Of a stretch of 36,435 nucleotides of DNA, positions 18,013-25,360 are shown piece after piece. Origin of the DNA: Planctomycetota bacterium (GTDB lineage Bacteria > Planctomycetota > UBA1135 > GCA-002686595). The translations under genes were made by a program, and so were the position numbers. A model generated the notes under the pieces. It saw only the letters and a program-made list of their open reading frames with translations, made no database searches and was not told the origin of the DNA. The DNA lies in the NCBI GenBank assembly GCA_009691855.1, contig SIAI01000039.1, forward strand, positions 1-36,435, written 5' to 3'. Position 1 is the first letter of the stretch, and the number at the start of each line of letters is the position of its first letter.

Positions 18013-19814
18013 CGCGGAGCGGGGCGCAGCGCGCCCTCCGTGTGGCCGGCGACGCCTGCGGGCCGACGCCAGACGGCGAGCGCCTGCGCCGCGCCGGCCA
18101 GCGAGACGCCGCAGAACAAGAGCAACAGCGGGCCGAGCGGCGCCATGTACCGCGGGATGAACGCGTCGAAGGAGGTCGCCTGGATGTACACCAGGAGGGC
18201 CAGGCGGACGACGAGCGCCAGCAGGAGCGCGCCGGACACCAGCAGGAGCGGGCTGCGCCGGCCGCGCAGCACGGCCGCGCACTGGAGCCCCCAGGCCGCG
18301 ACGGCCGCGAGGACCAAGAGCGGCGTCGCGCGCTGGAACACGAAACCGAGGAGACTCAGCAGCTCGAGGCGCGCGCCCGCTCCCTCGCTCCCTGCATGCA
18401 GCGCGTCGTCGACGGCGGCCCGCCGAGCGTTCCGCTCGCCGGCGCGCTCGCGGCCTCGCAGCCCGCGGGCTTCCGCGGGCAGGGACGCCGTCAGCGTGCT
18501 CCCGGTCATCGACTGGAACAGCGCCCGTTGCCACGGCTCGCCGCCGCTGTAGGGCAGCTGACTCCGGAACCCGTTCCAGGTCACGAGGGAGCTCAGCGCT
18601 TCGCACGCGTTCCTAAAGAGGACGTCGCGGTACGCCGGGTTCCACGGTGGCGTCAGGGAAGCGCAGGGCGCTCCGCAGGGAATCAGGCCCTGGTCGCAGG
18701 CCGCGTTGACCTCCTGGGCGAGGCGTCGGTAGTAGGCCAAGGCCTCCGGCGCCGAACCGCAATGGCGCGCGCACTTCACGGCCTCGCGCAGGGTCCACAG
18801 GAACACGCCGCCTCTGATCTCTCCGGGCGCGGACTCCACCTGCGGGCCGTACGCCTTCCTGCGCACGCGCCGGTCGCCGTCGAGGTAGGGCTGCAGCTCG
18901 CGGAACGCGGGGCTGAGGTCGTAGAGGCGCAGGCGCGCGACCTTGGGCAGGACGACGTACTCCTGGTACTGGCCCTGGCCAACGCGCGCCAGCGCGCCGT
19001 AGGCCGCGGTGAAGTCCGGGTGCTTGAGCTCGGTGACGGTGAACACGCCGTAGTGCGCGCGGTTGAGCGCGCAGACCGCCAGCGTCAGGACGCCCGTGAT
19101 CCCGAACGGCAGGAGCCACGCCGCGAGCCGCAGGCCCATGTCCGGCGGGCGCGAGCGAAGCGTCGGCCAGACGCCGGCGGCGACGAGCAACAGCAGCGAG
19201 GGCAACAGGCACAGGCCTTCCTCGCGCGTCAGCCAGAACGCCCCCAGGGCGAGGCCCAGCGCGAGCGCCCAGAGCGCAAGTCGCTTCACCGGACCGTCGC
19301 GGCGGATCAGCATGGCGGCGGCGCAGACCAGCACGAGTCCCGAGAGCGCCGGGTAGATCCCCTCGCGCGTCACGCCGGAGAGCGTCCAGGTGTGGAAGCT
19401 CAGCGGGTTGAACAGGCACAGGCCGAAGATCAGAACGAGGAGCCCCGTGCTGCGGATCAGCGGCCTGAGGGCCACCACGGCGAGCACGCACATCGCGGAG
19501 TAGAGCAAGTGCTGCGCCAGACTCAGCGGTAAGTGCAGCACATGGCACAGGGCGATGAACAGTGCATAGAACGGGCCCTTGATCAGCGTCACGTGGTCGT
19601 AGGGGCCCAGCCAGTCTCCGTGACAAACCGCGTAGGCCTGACGCACGAACAGCGCGTCGTCGAGGAGGGCCCAGCGCGCGCAGATGGGCAGCGCGGCGAC
19701 CCAGACGAGCTTCAGCGCGAGCAACGCGACCAGCGCCGCCACGCAGGCGCGCGGCCAACGACGCGCCGTCCTCGGACCGGGGGCGAGCGACGCGCTCTCC
19801 AGCTCGACGCTCAT
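18009..19814 (-). CDS. Multi-pass membrane protein, probable GT-C fold glycosyltransferase
   Basis: A 601-residue integral membrane protein with about ten or more hydrophobic segments. After the first span (about 24-43) an outside-facing loop carries an acidic pair, LLDDALFVRQA (D52, D53), then GDWLGPYDHVTLIKGPFYALF. This arrangement is typical of GT-C type, lipid-linked-sugar glycosyltransferases (PMT/ArnT-like), where the loop acids act in catalysis. A large soluble loop at about 265-470 contains several Cys residues (CARHCG, CDQGLIPCGAPC) that may form disulfides. The ATG at 19814 overlaps the SpoU gene stop and its stop overlaps the rarA start, so three unrelated functions are translationally coupled. 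Sugar donor and acceptor cannot be inferred. Confidence 0.7.
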   Translation of the reverse strand: MSVELESASLAPGPRTARRWPRACVAALVALLALKLVWVAALPICARWALLDDALFVRQAYAVCHGDWLGPYDHVTLIKGPFYALFIALCHVLHLPLSLAQHLLYSAMCVLAVVALRPLIRSTGLLVLIFGLCLFNPLSFHTWTLSGVTREGIYPALSGLVLVCAAAMLIRRDGPVKRLALWALALGLALGAFWLTREEGLCLLPSLLLLVAAGVWPTLRSRPPDMGLRLAAWLLPFGITGVLTLAVCALNRAHYGVFTVTELKHPDFTAAYGALARVGQGQYQEYVVLPKVARLRLYDLSPAFRELQPYLDGDRRVRRKAYGPQVESAPGEIRGGVFLWTLREAVKCARHCGSAPEALAYYRRLAQEVNAACDQGLIPCGAPCASLTPPWNPAYRDVLFRNACEALSSLVTWNGFRSQLPYSGGEPWQRALFQSMTGSTLTASLPAEARGLRGRERAGERNARRAAVDDALHAGSEGAGARLELLSLLGFVFQRATPLLVLAAVAAWGLQCAAVLRGRRSPLLLVSGALLLALVVRLALLVYIQATSFDAFIPRYMAPLGPLLLLFCGVSLAGAAQALAVWRRPAGVAGHTEGALRPAPR

Positions 19815-20608
19815 CGCGCGTTCCGCGTGCGCCCGGCGGCGAACAGCAGCACCGCTGCGGCGGCGGTGACGTTGAGCGACTCGGCCGCGCCGCCCATCGC
19901 GATCGAGACGCCGGCGAAGCGCTCGCTGGCCGCGGCGAGCTCGCCCGGAAAGCCGCCGGCCTCGGCCGTGAGCCACAGCGCGACCTTCCCCGCCCAATCG
20001 AAGCGCTCGTGGGCCGTGCCGCCGCGCGTGCGCGCGCACACGTGGCGGAAGCCGCGTCCGCTGAGCGCGTCCACGCTCGTTCGCCGCGCCTCGAGCTCGA
20101 ACACCGGCAGGCGCAACAGGCTGCCCATCGAGCCACGCAGCGCTTTGGGGTTCCACGGGCGACAGCCGCCGCTCGTGACGAGCAGGGCGCTCGCGCCCGC
20201 GGCCTCGGCCGTGCGCGCCAGCGCGCCAAGGTTGCCCGGGTCCTGGATCCCGGCCGCGACGACGAGCAACGCGTCTGCCGAGCTCGGCAGGGCGTCGAGC
20301 GTGCGCGCGGCGGGTTGGCGCGCGAGCGCCAGGCACCCGGAGCTGTGCTCGAGCGAGCTCGCGCTCGCCAGCAGCTCGCCCGCGACCGCGCGCGCCGCGA
20401 TTCCGGCGCGGGTGAGCTCGGCCAGACGCTCGACGCGCTCCTCCGCGACCAGCACGACCGAGAGCTCGAGCCCCGCGCGCCGCGCGTCGTCCACCAGGCG
20501 GTCGCCCTCGAGCAGGATCTCGCCCTCGCCGCGACCGGCCGCGACCGCGCGCACGCGCTTCAACAGCGGGTTCGCGCTCGAGCGGATCGGTTCTGCGGGC
20601 AGGCTCAC
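19811..20608 (-). CDS. SpoU/TrmH-family RNA 2'-O-ribose methyltransferase
   Basis: A 265-residue SPOUT-class enzyme that would transfer a methyl group from S-adenosylmethionine to a ribose 2'-OH in rRNA or tRNA. An N-terminal substrate-binding domain (SSANPLLKRVRAV, LLEGDRLVDDA) is followed by the knotted catalytic domain. Motif 1 is NLGALARTAEAAG (126-138, catalytic-type Arg 132), then NPKALRGSMGSLLRLP, motif 2 LWLTAEAGGFP, and motif 3 SIAMGGAAESLNVTAAAAVL (235-254). This is RlmB/TsnR-like in layout. The GTG at 20608 is the likely start, divergent from rsgA with 78 bases between. It leads the chain with the membrane protein and rarA. Target nucleotide unknown. Confidence 0.88.
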   Translation of the reverse strand: MSLPAEPIRSSANPLLKRVRAVAAGRGEGEILLEGDRLVDDARRAGLELSVVLVAEERVERLAELTRAGIAARAVAGELLASASSLEHSSGCLALARQPAARTLDALPSSADALLVVAAGIQDPGNLGALARTAEAAGASALLVTSGGCRPWNPKALRGSMGSLLRLPVFELEARRTSVDALSGRGFRHVCARTRGGTAHERFDWAGKVALWLTAEAGGFPGELAAASERFAGVSIAMGGAAESLNVTAAAAVLLFAAGRTRNAR

Positions 20609-20686
20609 GGAGCGAGAAGCATAGCGCTCGGGGTAGGATGCTCGTCGTATGTGCCGCACGCTCGTCGCTCGCCTCGCGCACTCCCG

Positions 20687-21637
20687 ATGAGTGACCCCGT
20701 CGAAGGACGGGTCGTGCGCGGCGACGCCAAGGCCTACCAGGTGTGGATCGGCGGCGAGATCCGCACCTTCGTGCCGCGCGGCAAGCTGTTCGACGACCGT
20801 GACGCCGGCGTCAAGAACCCGATCGCGGTCGGCGACCGCGTGCGCGTCAGCCTGGACGGCGAGCCGGGCATCGAGGAGGTCTTGGCGCGCAAGAACTGGC
20901 TGCCGCGCGTGGCGAGCTCCCACGATCCACGCGCGCAGATCCTGCTCGCCAACGTCGATCAGCTCTTCGTCTTCGGCTCGCTGGCGAAGCCCACGTTCTC
21001 CTCGAACCGCGCCGACCGCATCCTCGCCGCGTGCGCGTACTACGAGATCCCGGCGGCCCTGATCCTGAACAAGATCGACCTCGACAAGGACGGCGCGCTG
21101 CGCGACATCTCGCGCACCTACGAGGAAGCCGGCATCGAAGTCCTGCCGCTGTGCGCCCTCGACCGCCGCGGCGTGGAGGCGATCGCCGCGCGCCTGCGCG
21201 GCAAGACCTCGGCGCTCTACGGCGGCTCGGGCGTGGGCAAGTCGACGATGCTGAACGCGCTCGAGCCGGGCCTCGCGCTCAAGGTCGGCAAGATCAGCAA
21301 GTTCTGGGACCAGGGCAAGCACACCACGACCAACTCGCAGATGCACCGCCTGGAAGCGCTCGACGCGTGGGTCATCGACACGCCCGGCATCCGCGTCTTC
21401 CGCCTGGCCGGCATCAACCAGGCCGAGCTGCGCGACTGCTTCCCCGAGTTCGCGCGCTACGCCGCGCACTGCAAGTTTTCGACTTGCTCGCACGACCACG
21501 AGCCCGGCTGCGCGCTGTTCGAGGCCGTCGAGAAGGGCGAGCTCGCGCCCACGCGCTACGCCAGCTACGTCGAGGTCCTCGACGAGCTCCACCCGCCGCC
21601 CCCGGACGACACGCCCGAACCGCCGCCGGGCGGGTGA
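20687..21637 (+). CDS. rsgA: Ribosome small-subunit-dependent GTPase A
   Basis: A 316-residue circularly permuted GTPase that checks late 30S subunit maturation. An N-terminal OB-fold (about 5-75) is followed by the permuted G motifs in the order G4 NKID (128-131), G1 GGSGVGKST (179-187), G2 in GKHTTTNSQMHRL and G3 DTPG (231-234). The C-terminal zinc site is C262, C267, H269 and C275 in the usual spacing. The last 16 residues are a Pro-rich tail. The ATG at 20687 (MSDPVEGRVVRGD) fits the family N-terminus; an upstream open frame is a shadow of the SpoU gene. Confidence 0.95.
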   Translation: MSDPVEGRVVRGDAKAYQVWIGGEIRTFVPRGKLFDDRDAGVKNPIAVGDRVRVSLDGEPGIEEVLARKNWLPRVASSHDPRAQILLANVDQLFVFGSLAKPTFSSNRADRILAACAYYEIPAALILNKIDLDKDGALRDISRTYEEAGIEVLPLCALDRRGVEAIAARLRGKTSALYGGSGVGKSTMLNALEPGLALKVGKISKFWDQGKHTTTNSQMHRLEALDAWVIDTPGIRVFRLAGINQAELRDCFPEFARYAAHCKFSTCSHDHEPGCALFEAVEKGELAPTRYASYVEVLDELHPPPPDDTPEPPPGG

Positions 21638-22008
21638 GCGCGCTCTCAGCGGGGCAACGAGCCGTCTGCGCTCGCGCGAAGAGAAGTCACGATCCCCGCG
21701 CCACCCTGGTTCCCGACGCCGAACTCGCTAGCGCTAGTGCTGTGATTCACGCACAGAAGCCTTTATCTCGGGCCGCCTGCGCCCGCCGCGGCGTTGCGCC
21801 TTGGCCGCGCTCGCTCCGTCGCGGATCGAACCACGCTCGTCCTTCATGGGGTGCGCCTACCGAAACCATTGGAGCAGCGGGGCGAACGCGCACCAGGAGT
21901 CGTTGGGCGTAGGCGCCCGCTGTACGGAAGAGGAAAGGAGCTCCACCCACGGTGCGGCGCCCATGCCGTGCAGGTGAGAATGCTCGCCCCCGCGTCCGCG
22001 ACCCCCTC
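21638..22008. other. Intergenic region before the beta-lactamase-fold gene; no gene seen
   Basis: This 371-base stretch has no credible reading frame and no RNA gene that I can fold. It is less GC-biased than its neighbours. A perfect palindrome CTAGCGCTAG lies at 21728-21737, and just after it CTGTG and CACAG flank ATTCACG, forming a small dyad (about 21740-21757) that could be an operator. A short hairpin GGGCG-TAGG-CGCCC is near 21907-21920. GAGGAAAGGAG at about 21931-21941 is purine-rich, but too far from the next start to be its ribosome site. Confidence 0.4.
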
Positions 22009-23085
22009 ATGAACTCAATTTCCCTGGCGTTGCTGTTCCTGTCCTTCCCCTCCGTCGCACGCGCGCAGACGACGACGCGCGCACAGCTCGTCGACGAAGT
22101 GAGCGCGCTCGTCCACGCCCGCGCCGAGAAGGACACCTTCTCTGGCGCCGTGCTGCTGGCCCGCGGTGACGAGGTGCTCTTCACCTTCGCCGCGGGCGAG
22201 GCGGACAAGGGCTGGCACGTGAAGAACGACCTCGAGACGCGCTTCAACCTCGGCTCGATGAACAAGATGTTCACCAGCGTGTCGATCGCGCAGCTCGTCG
22301 AGCAGAAGAAGGTCGCCTACGACGAGCCGATCGCGAAGTACGTGGACGAGAGCTGGCTGCCGCGCGCGATCACGGACAAGGTCACCGTGCGTCACTTGAT
22401 CACGCACACCTCGGGCCTGGGCAGCTACTTCAACGAGACCTACCAGAAGAGCTCGCGCGAGCTGTTCCGCGAGGTGGACGACTACAAGCCGCTGGTGCAG
22501 GGCGAGACGCTGGCCTTCGAGCCGGGCACGCGCTGGAGCTACAGCAACACGGGCATGCTGTTGCTCGGCGTGGTGATCGAGAAGGCGAGCGGCGAGAACT
22601 ACTTCGAGTACGTGCGCAAGCACGTCTACGCGCCGGCTGGCATGACGCGCAGCGACTGCTACGAGCTCGACCAGCCGGTCGAGAACCTGGCCGTCGGCTA
22701 CGAGCGCGACCCCACGACGAAGAGCGGCTGGCGCAACAACCTCTTCCAGCACGTCATGCGCGGCGGGCCGGCCGGTGGCGGCTACTCGACCGTGGGCGAC
22801 CTGCACCGCTTCGCGCAGGCGCTGCTCGCCGGCAAGCTCGTCTCGGTCGAGTCGCTCGACACGCTGTGGACGCGCACGAGCGGCGCCGACTACGGCTGCG
22901 GCTTCCAGATCACCGACAAGCCGCAGAAGGTCGTCGGCCACAGCGGCGGCTTCCCCGGCATCAACTCGAACCTCGACGTGTTCGTGGACTCGGGCTACGT
23001 CGTGGTCATGATGTCGAACTACGGCGAGCCGACTGGCGCCCTGGCGCAGGAGCTGCGCAAGAAGGTGCTGAGCGCGACGGAGTGA
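22009..23085 (+). CDS. Secreted serine hydrolase, beta-lactamase/class C (DD-peptidase-like) fold
   Basis: A 358-residue protein with a clear signal peptide ending in ARAQ (residues 1-20). It belongs to the serine beta-lactamase-like family PF00144. The catalytic S83-x-x-K86 (in LGSMNKMF), Y178-S-N180 (RWSYSNTG) and H311-S-G313 (VGHSGGFPG) triads are all present, as is HLITHTSGL (129-137). Members include esterases, D-aminopeptidases and DD-peptidases as well as class C beta-lactamases. The sequence cannot say which; antibiotic resistance should not be assumed. It acts outside the cytoplasm. The ATG at 22009 places the signal peptide correctly. Its stop is ten bases from the convergent DUF2752 stop. 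Confidence 0.88.
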   Translation: MNSISLALLFLSFPSVARAQTTTRAQLVDEVSALVHARAEKDTFSGAVLLARGDEVLFTFAAGEADKGWHVKNDLETRFNLGSMNKMFTSVSIAQLVEQKKVAYDEPIAKYVDESWLPRAITDKVTVRHLITHTSGLGSYFNETYQKSSRELFREVDDYKPLVQGETLAFEPGTRWSYSNTGMLLLGVVIEKASGENYFEYVRKHVYAPAGMTRSDCYELDQPVENLAVGYERDPTTKSGWRNNLFQHVMRGGPAGGGYSTVGDLHRFAQALLAGKLVSVESLDTLWTRTSGADYGCGFQITDKPQKVVGHSGGFPGINSNLDVFVDSGYVVVMMSNYGEPTGALAQELRKKVLSATE

Positions 23086-23095
23086 GGCGCTCGTC

Positions 23096-23551
23096 CTACC
23101 CGAGCCAGCCACGCACGAGCGCGATCTTGTAGAGCCAGGTGAGCAGCGCGAAGCTCGCCAGCGCGAGCCACACCGGCGCGCGGTGGAAGCGCACGAGCTC
23201 CCTACCCAGGTCGCGGCCCCGCGCATGGCCGACGAGCGCCCACGTGGCTCCGACGAGCGTCGCCAGCAACAGCGCCAAGCCGAGCGGCTGCGTGTGCAGC
23301 GAGGCCAGCGCCTCGCCGTGGGCCGCGAGCGCGACCGCGGTGGTCACGCCGCAGCCCGGGCACGGCAGGTTCCAGTGCGCCATCGGCCAGCAGGGCCCGA
23401 AGCCGAGCTGCTGGTGCGTGCCGAAGCCGCGCGGGTCGGGCCGGAGCGCGCGGCCGAGCACGAGCAGGCCCAGCGGCGCGAGCAAACACAGCACGAGCAC
23501 CACGCTGTGCTCGCGAGATCGAGTCGGACGGGCGGGCTCCACGGAGCCCAA
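23096..23551 (-). CDS. DUF2752 membrane protein
   Basis: A 151-residue protein with about three hydrophobic segments (about 17-33, 89-108 and 127-145). Between the first two is HQQLGFGPCWP followed by LPCPGCGVTTAVALAA, the Cys-rich CPxCG(x)T signature of DUF2752. The function of this family is unknown. It starts at TTG 23551, or possibly GTG 23542 nine bases inside. It is 15 bases downstream of the 171-residue gene on the same strand and converges on the beta-lactamase-fold gene. Confidence 0.8.
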   Translation of the reverse strand: MGSVEPARPTRSREHSVVLVLCLLAPLGLLVLGRALRPDPRGFGTHQQLGFGPCWPMAHWNLPCPGCGVTTAVALAAHGEALASLHTQPLGLALLLATLVGATWALVGHARGRDLGRELVRFHRAPVWLALASFALLTWLYKIALVRGWLG

Positions 23552-23566
23552 GCGTAGCGCTTCGCC

Positions 23567-24082
23567 CTACGCCGCTTCGTTGAAGTCGTAGATGTACGAC
23601 AGGCGCGACTTGTTCAGGATCGCGTAGCTGAGCCCCTTGAGGAGCTCGAGGTCGCGGTCGCCCTCGATCTTCATGCCGCGCACCTCGGGCGCGCGCATGA
23701 CGAAGAAGCGGCGCGTCGAGCGATCGTCGACCTCGTAGCTGCGCGGGCGCACCTGCCCGGCGATCTCGACGTTCAGATTGCCGGTGTAGAAGGCGCGCAC
23801 GCGCTGGTACGAAACGCCGTCCTGGGCCAGCTTCGCGGCATGCGGGTCGCCGGCGGTCTCGATCAGCTCGTGGGCGAGCAGCACCTCGTCGAGGTTGACG
23901 TGCAGCAGCGGCGTGTGGATGCGGTCGCGGCTGTTCAGGTCGATCAGCGTCGCGTCGCGCACGCGGATGAAGTACTTGCGGTACTCGTCCAGGAGCTGCG
24001 ACAGGCGCGTGTACTTGTTCTCCACCTGCCCCTTGATGAGGAAGGCATCCGTCAGCAAGAGGTCGGAGACGATGGTCAGCAT
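23567..24082 (-). CDS. Conserved-looking protein of unknown function
   Basis: A 171-residue soluble protein that I cannot assign. It begins MLTIVSDLLLTDAFLIKG, then has charged helical sequence (VENKYTRLSQLLDEYRKYF) and an IRVRDATLIDLNSRDRIHTP segment that looks like a beta strand pair with a turn. No signal peptide, membrane span or catalytic motif stands out. Codon use is like its neighbours and the composition is not low-complexity, so it is likely a real gene. It lies between folC (23 bases upstream) and the DUF2752 gene (15 bases downstream), all on the minus strand. An eight-base C run sits right before the start codon on its coding strand, and no ribosome-binding site is evident. Confidence 0.7.
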   Translation of the reverse strand: MLTIVSDLLLTDAFLIKGQVENKYTRLSQLLDEYRKYFIRVRDATLIDLNSRDRIHTPLLHVNLDEVLLAHELIETAGDPHAAKLAQDGVSYQRVRAFYTGNLNVEIAGQVRPRSYEVDDRSTRRFFVMRAPEVRGMKIEGDRDLELLKGLSYAILNKSRLSYIYDFNEAA

Positions 24083-24105
24083 CGGGGGGGGGTGCGGCGG
24101 GTTCG

Positions 24106-25347
24106 CTAGGACCGGGTGAAGCGGCGCAGGGCTCCGACCAGGTGCAGGGAGCCCGTGACGAGCACCCAGCGACTGGTCCCGGCGATGCGCACGGCCTCAT
24201 CCAGGGCCGTCCGGGGGTCCGGCACCGCGCGCGCCGCGAGCCCGAGCTCGCGCGCGATCGCCTCGAGCTCTGCCGCGTCGCGATAGGGACCTTCGCCGAC
24301 GGACGAACAGAGCACCCTATCGGCGCCCCCCACCAGGGCCTTGAGCAGACCCCGGGCGTTTTTTTCCAGTCCCATCCCGATCACGACCACCGGCGAGAGC
24401 GCGAGCCCGGGCTCGCGGGAGAGGTCGCGCAGCACCAGTTCCAGGCTCTCGGGCACGTGTGCGCCGTCGAGCACGACGCGCGTCGCGCCCACGCGGCGGT
24501 GCTCGGCGCGCCCAGGGAGCCGCGCGCGTGAGGTCTCGATGTCGTGGGTGGCGAGCGCGGGCACGGCGCGCGCGAGCTCGGCCAGGATCGCGCGCGCGAG
24601 AGCCGCGTTGCGCTGGGCGACGCTTGCCTCTGGCGCGTGCTGGACGCGCACGCAGCGCGCGCCGCGCCCGCGCGCCGTGGCCTCGACCACCGTCGCGGCC
24701 TCGTCCTCGGGGGACAGCGCTCCGACCACGACCGCGGCGCCTGGCTTGACGATCCCGGCCTTTTCGTGCGCGATCAAGGTGCGCGTCGCGCCCAGGACGG
24801 CGGTGTGCTCGAGGTAGACGTTCGTGACCGCCGCCACGCGGCCGAAGCACACGTTGGTCGAGTCCAGGCGCCCGCCCAGGCCGCACTCGATCACGCCCAC
24901 CTCCACGCCGGCCTCTGCGATGGCCACGAAGGCCGCCGCGGTGAGGAGGTCGAACCAGGTCGCGTCCGTCGCCGGGCTGGCCGCCGCGAGGGCCGCCTCG
25001 CGCGCGGCCAGGGCGTGCTCGAGGGCCACGGTCAGAGGCTCGTCGCCGATCTCCTGCCCGCCGATCCACAGGCGCTCGTTCACGCGCTCGACGTGCGGCG
25101 AGGTGTAGAGCGCCACGCGCAGCCCGGCCGCCTGCAGCGCGCTCGCCACCAGAGCAGCGGTCGTGCCCTTCCCCTTCGAGCCCGCGACGTGCACGGCAAG
25201 GAAGGCGCGCTCGGGCGAGCCGAGGCGCGCCATGAGATCGCGGATGGGGTCCAGCGAGACGCGCAGCAGCATCCGCCCATCGGCGCGCGCCTTTTTTTCC
25301 CAGTTGACGAGAGAATCCAGACGCGAGAGTGCGTGTTCTAGCCGCAC
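24106..25347 (-). CDS. folC: Folylpolyglutamate synthase / dihydrofolate synthase family (Mur ligase fold)
   Basis: A 413-residue ATP-dependent ligase that adds glutamate to folates, and possibly to dihydropteroate. It has the FolC N-terminus (LEHALSRLDSLVNWEKK), a P-loop VHVAGSKGKGTT (about 52-63, where GTNGKGS is usual), GVIECGLGGRLDSTNV, EKAGIVKPG and a C-terminal GSLHLVGALRR. Two blocks are altered: TNVYLEHTAVLG has Glu in place of the usual Asp, and LDGAHVPES has Val for the usual Asn. The GTG at 25347 fits the family N-terminus better than the in-frame TTG at 25389, which would overlap the divergent gene. It is the first gene of a three-gene minus-strand set. Confidence 0.85.
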   Translation of the reverse strand: MRLEHALSRLDSLVNWEKKARADGRMLLRVSLDPIRDLMARLGSPERAFLAVHVAGSKGKGTTAALVASALQAAGLRVALYTSPHVERVNERLWIGGQEIGDEPLTVALEHALAAREAALAAASPATDATWFDLLTAAAFVAIAEAGVEVGVIECGLGGRLDSTNVCFGRVAAVTNVYLEHTAVLGATRTLIAHEKAGIVKPGAAVVVGALSPEDEAATVVEATARGRGARCVRVQHAPEASVAQRNAALARAILAELARAVPALATHDIETSRARLPGRAEHRRVGATRVVLDGAHVPESLELVLRDLSREPGLALSPVVVIGMGLEKNARGLLKALVGGADRVLCSSVGEGPYRDAAELEAIARELGLAARAVPDPRTALDEAVRIAGTSRWVLVTGSLHLVGALRRFTRS

Positions 25348-25360
25348 GGATCGCTCGCGG

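Noticed and set aside
21813..21836. Possible tRNA on the minus strand, suggested by GGTTCGATCC (21832-21823)
   Set aside because: The flanking bases do not form a T-arm stem, and no acceptor, anticodon or D arm can be folded around it.
22009..23085. Antibiotic-resistance beta-lactamase
   Set aside because: The SxxK, YSN and HSG motifs define only the serine-hydrolase fold; many family members are esterases or peptidases, and there is no resistance context.
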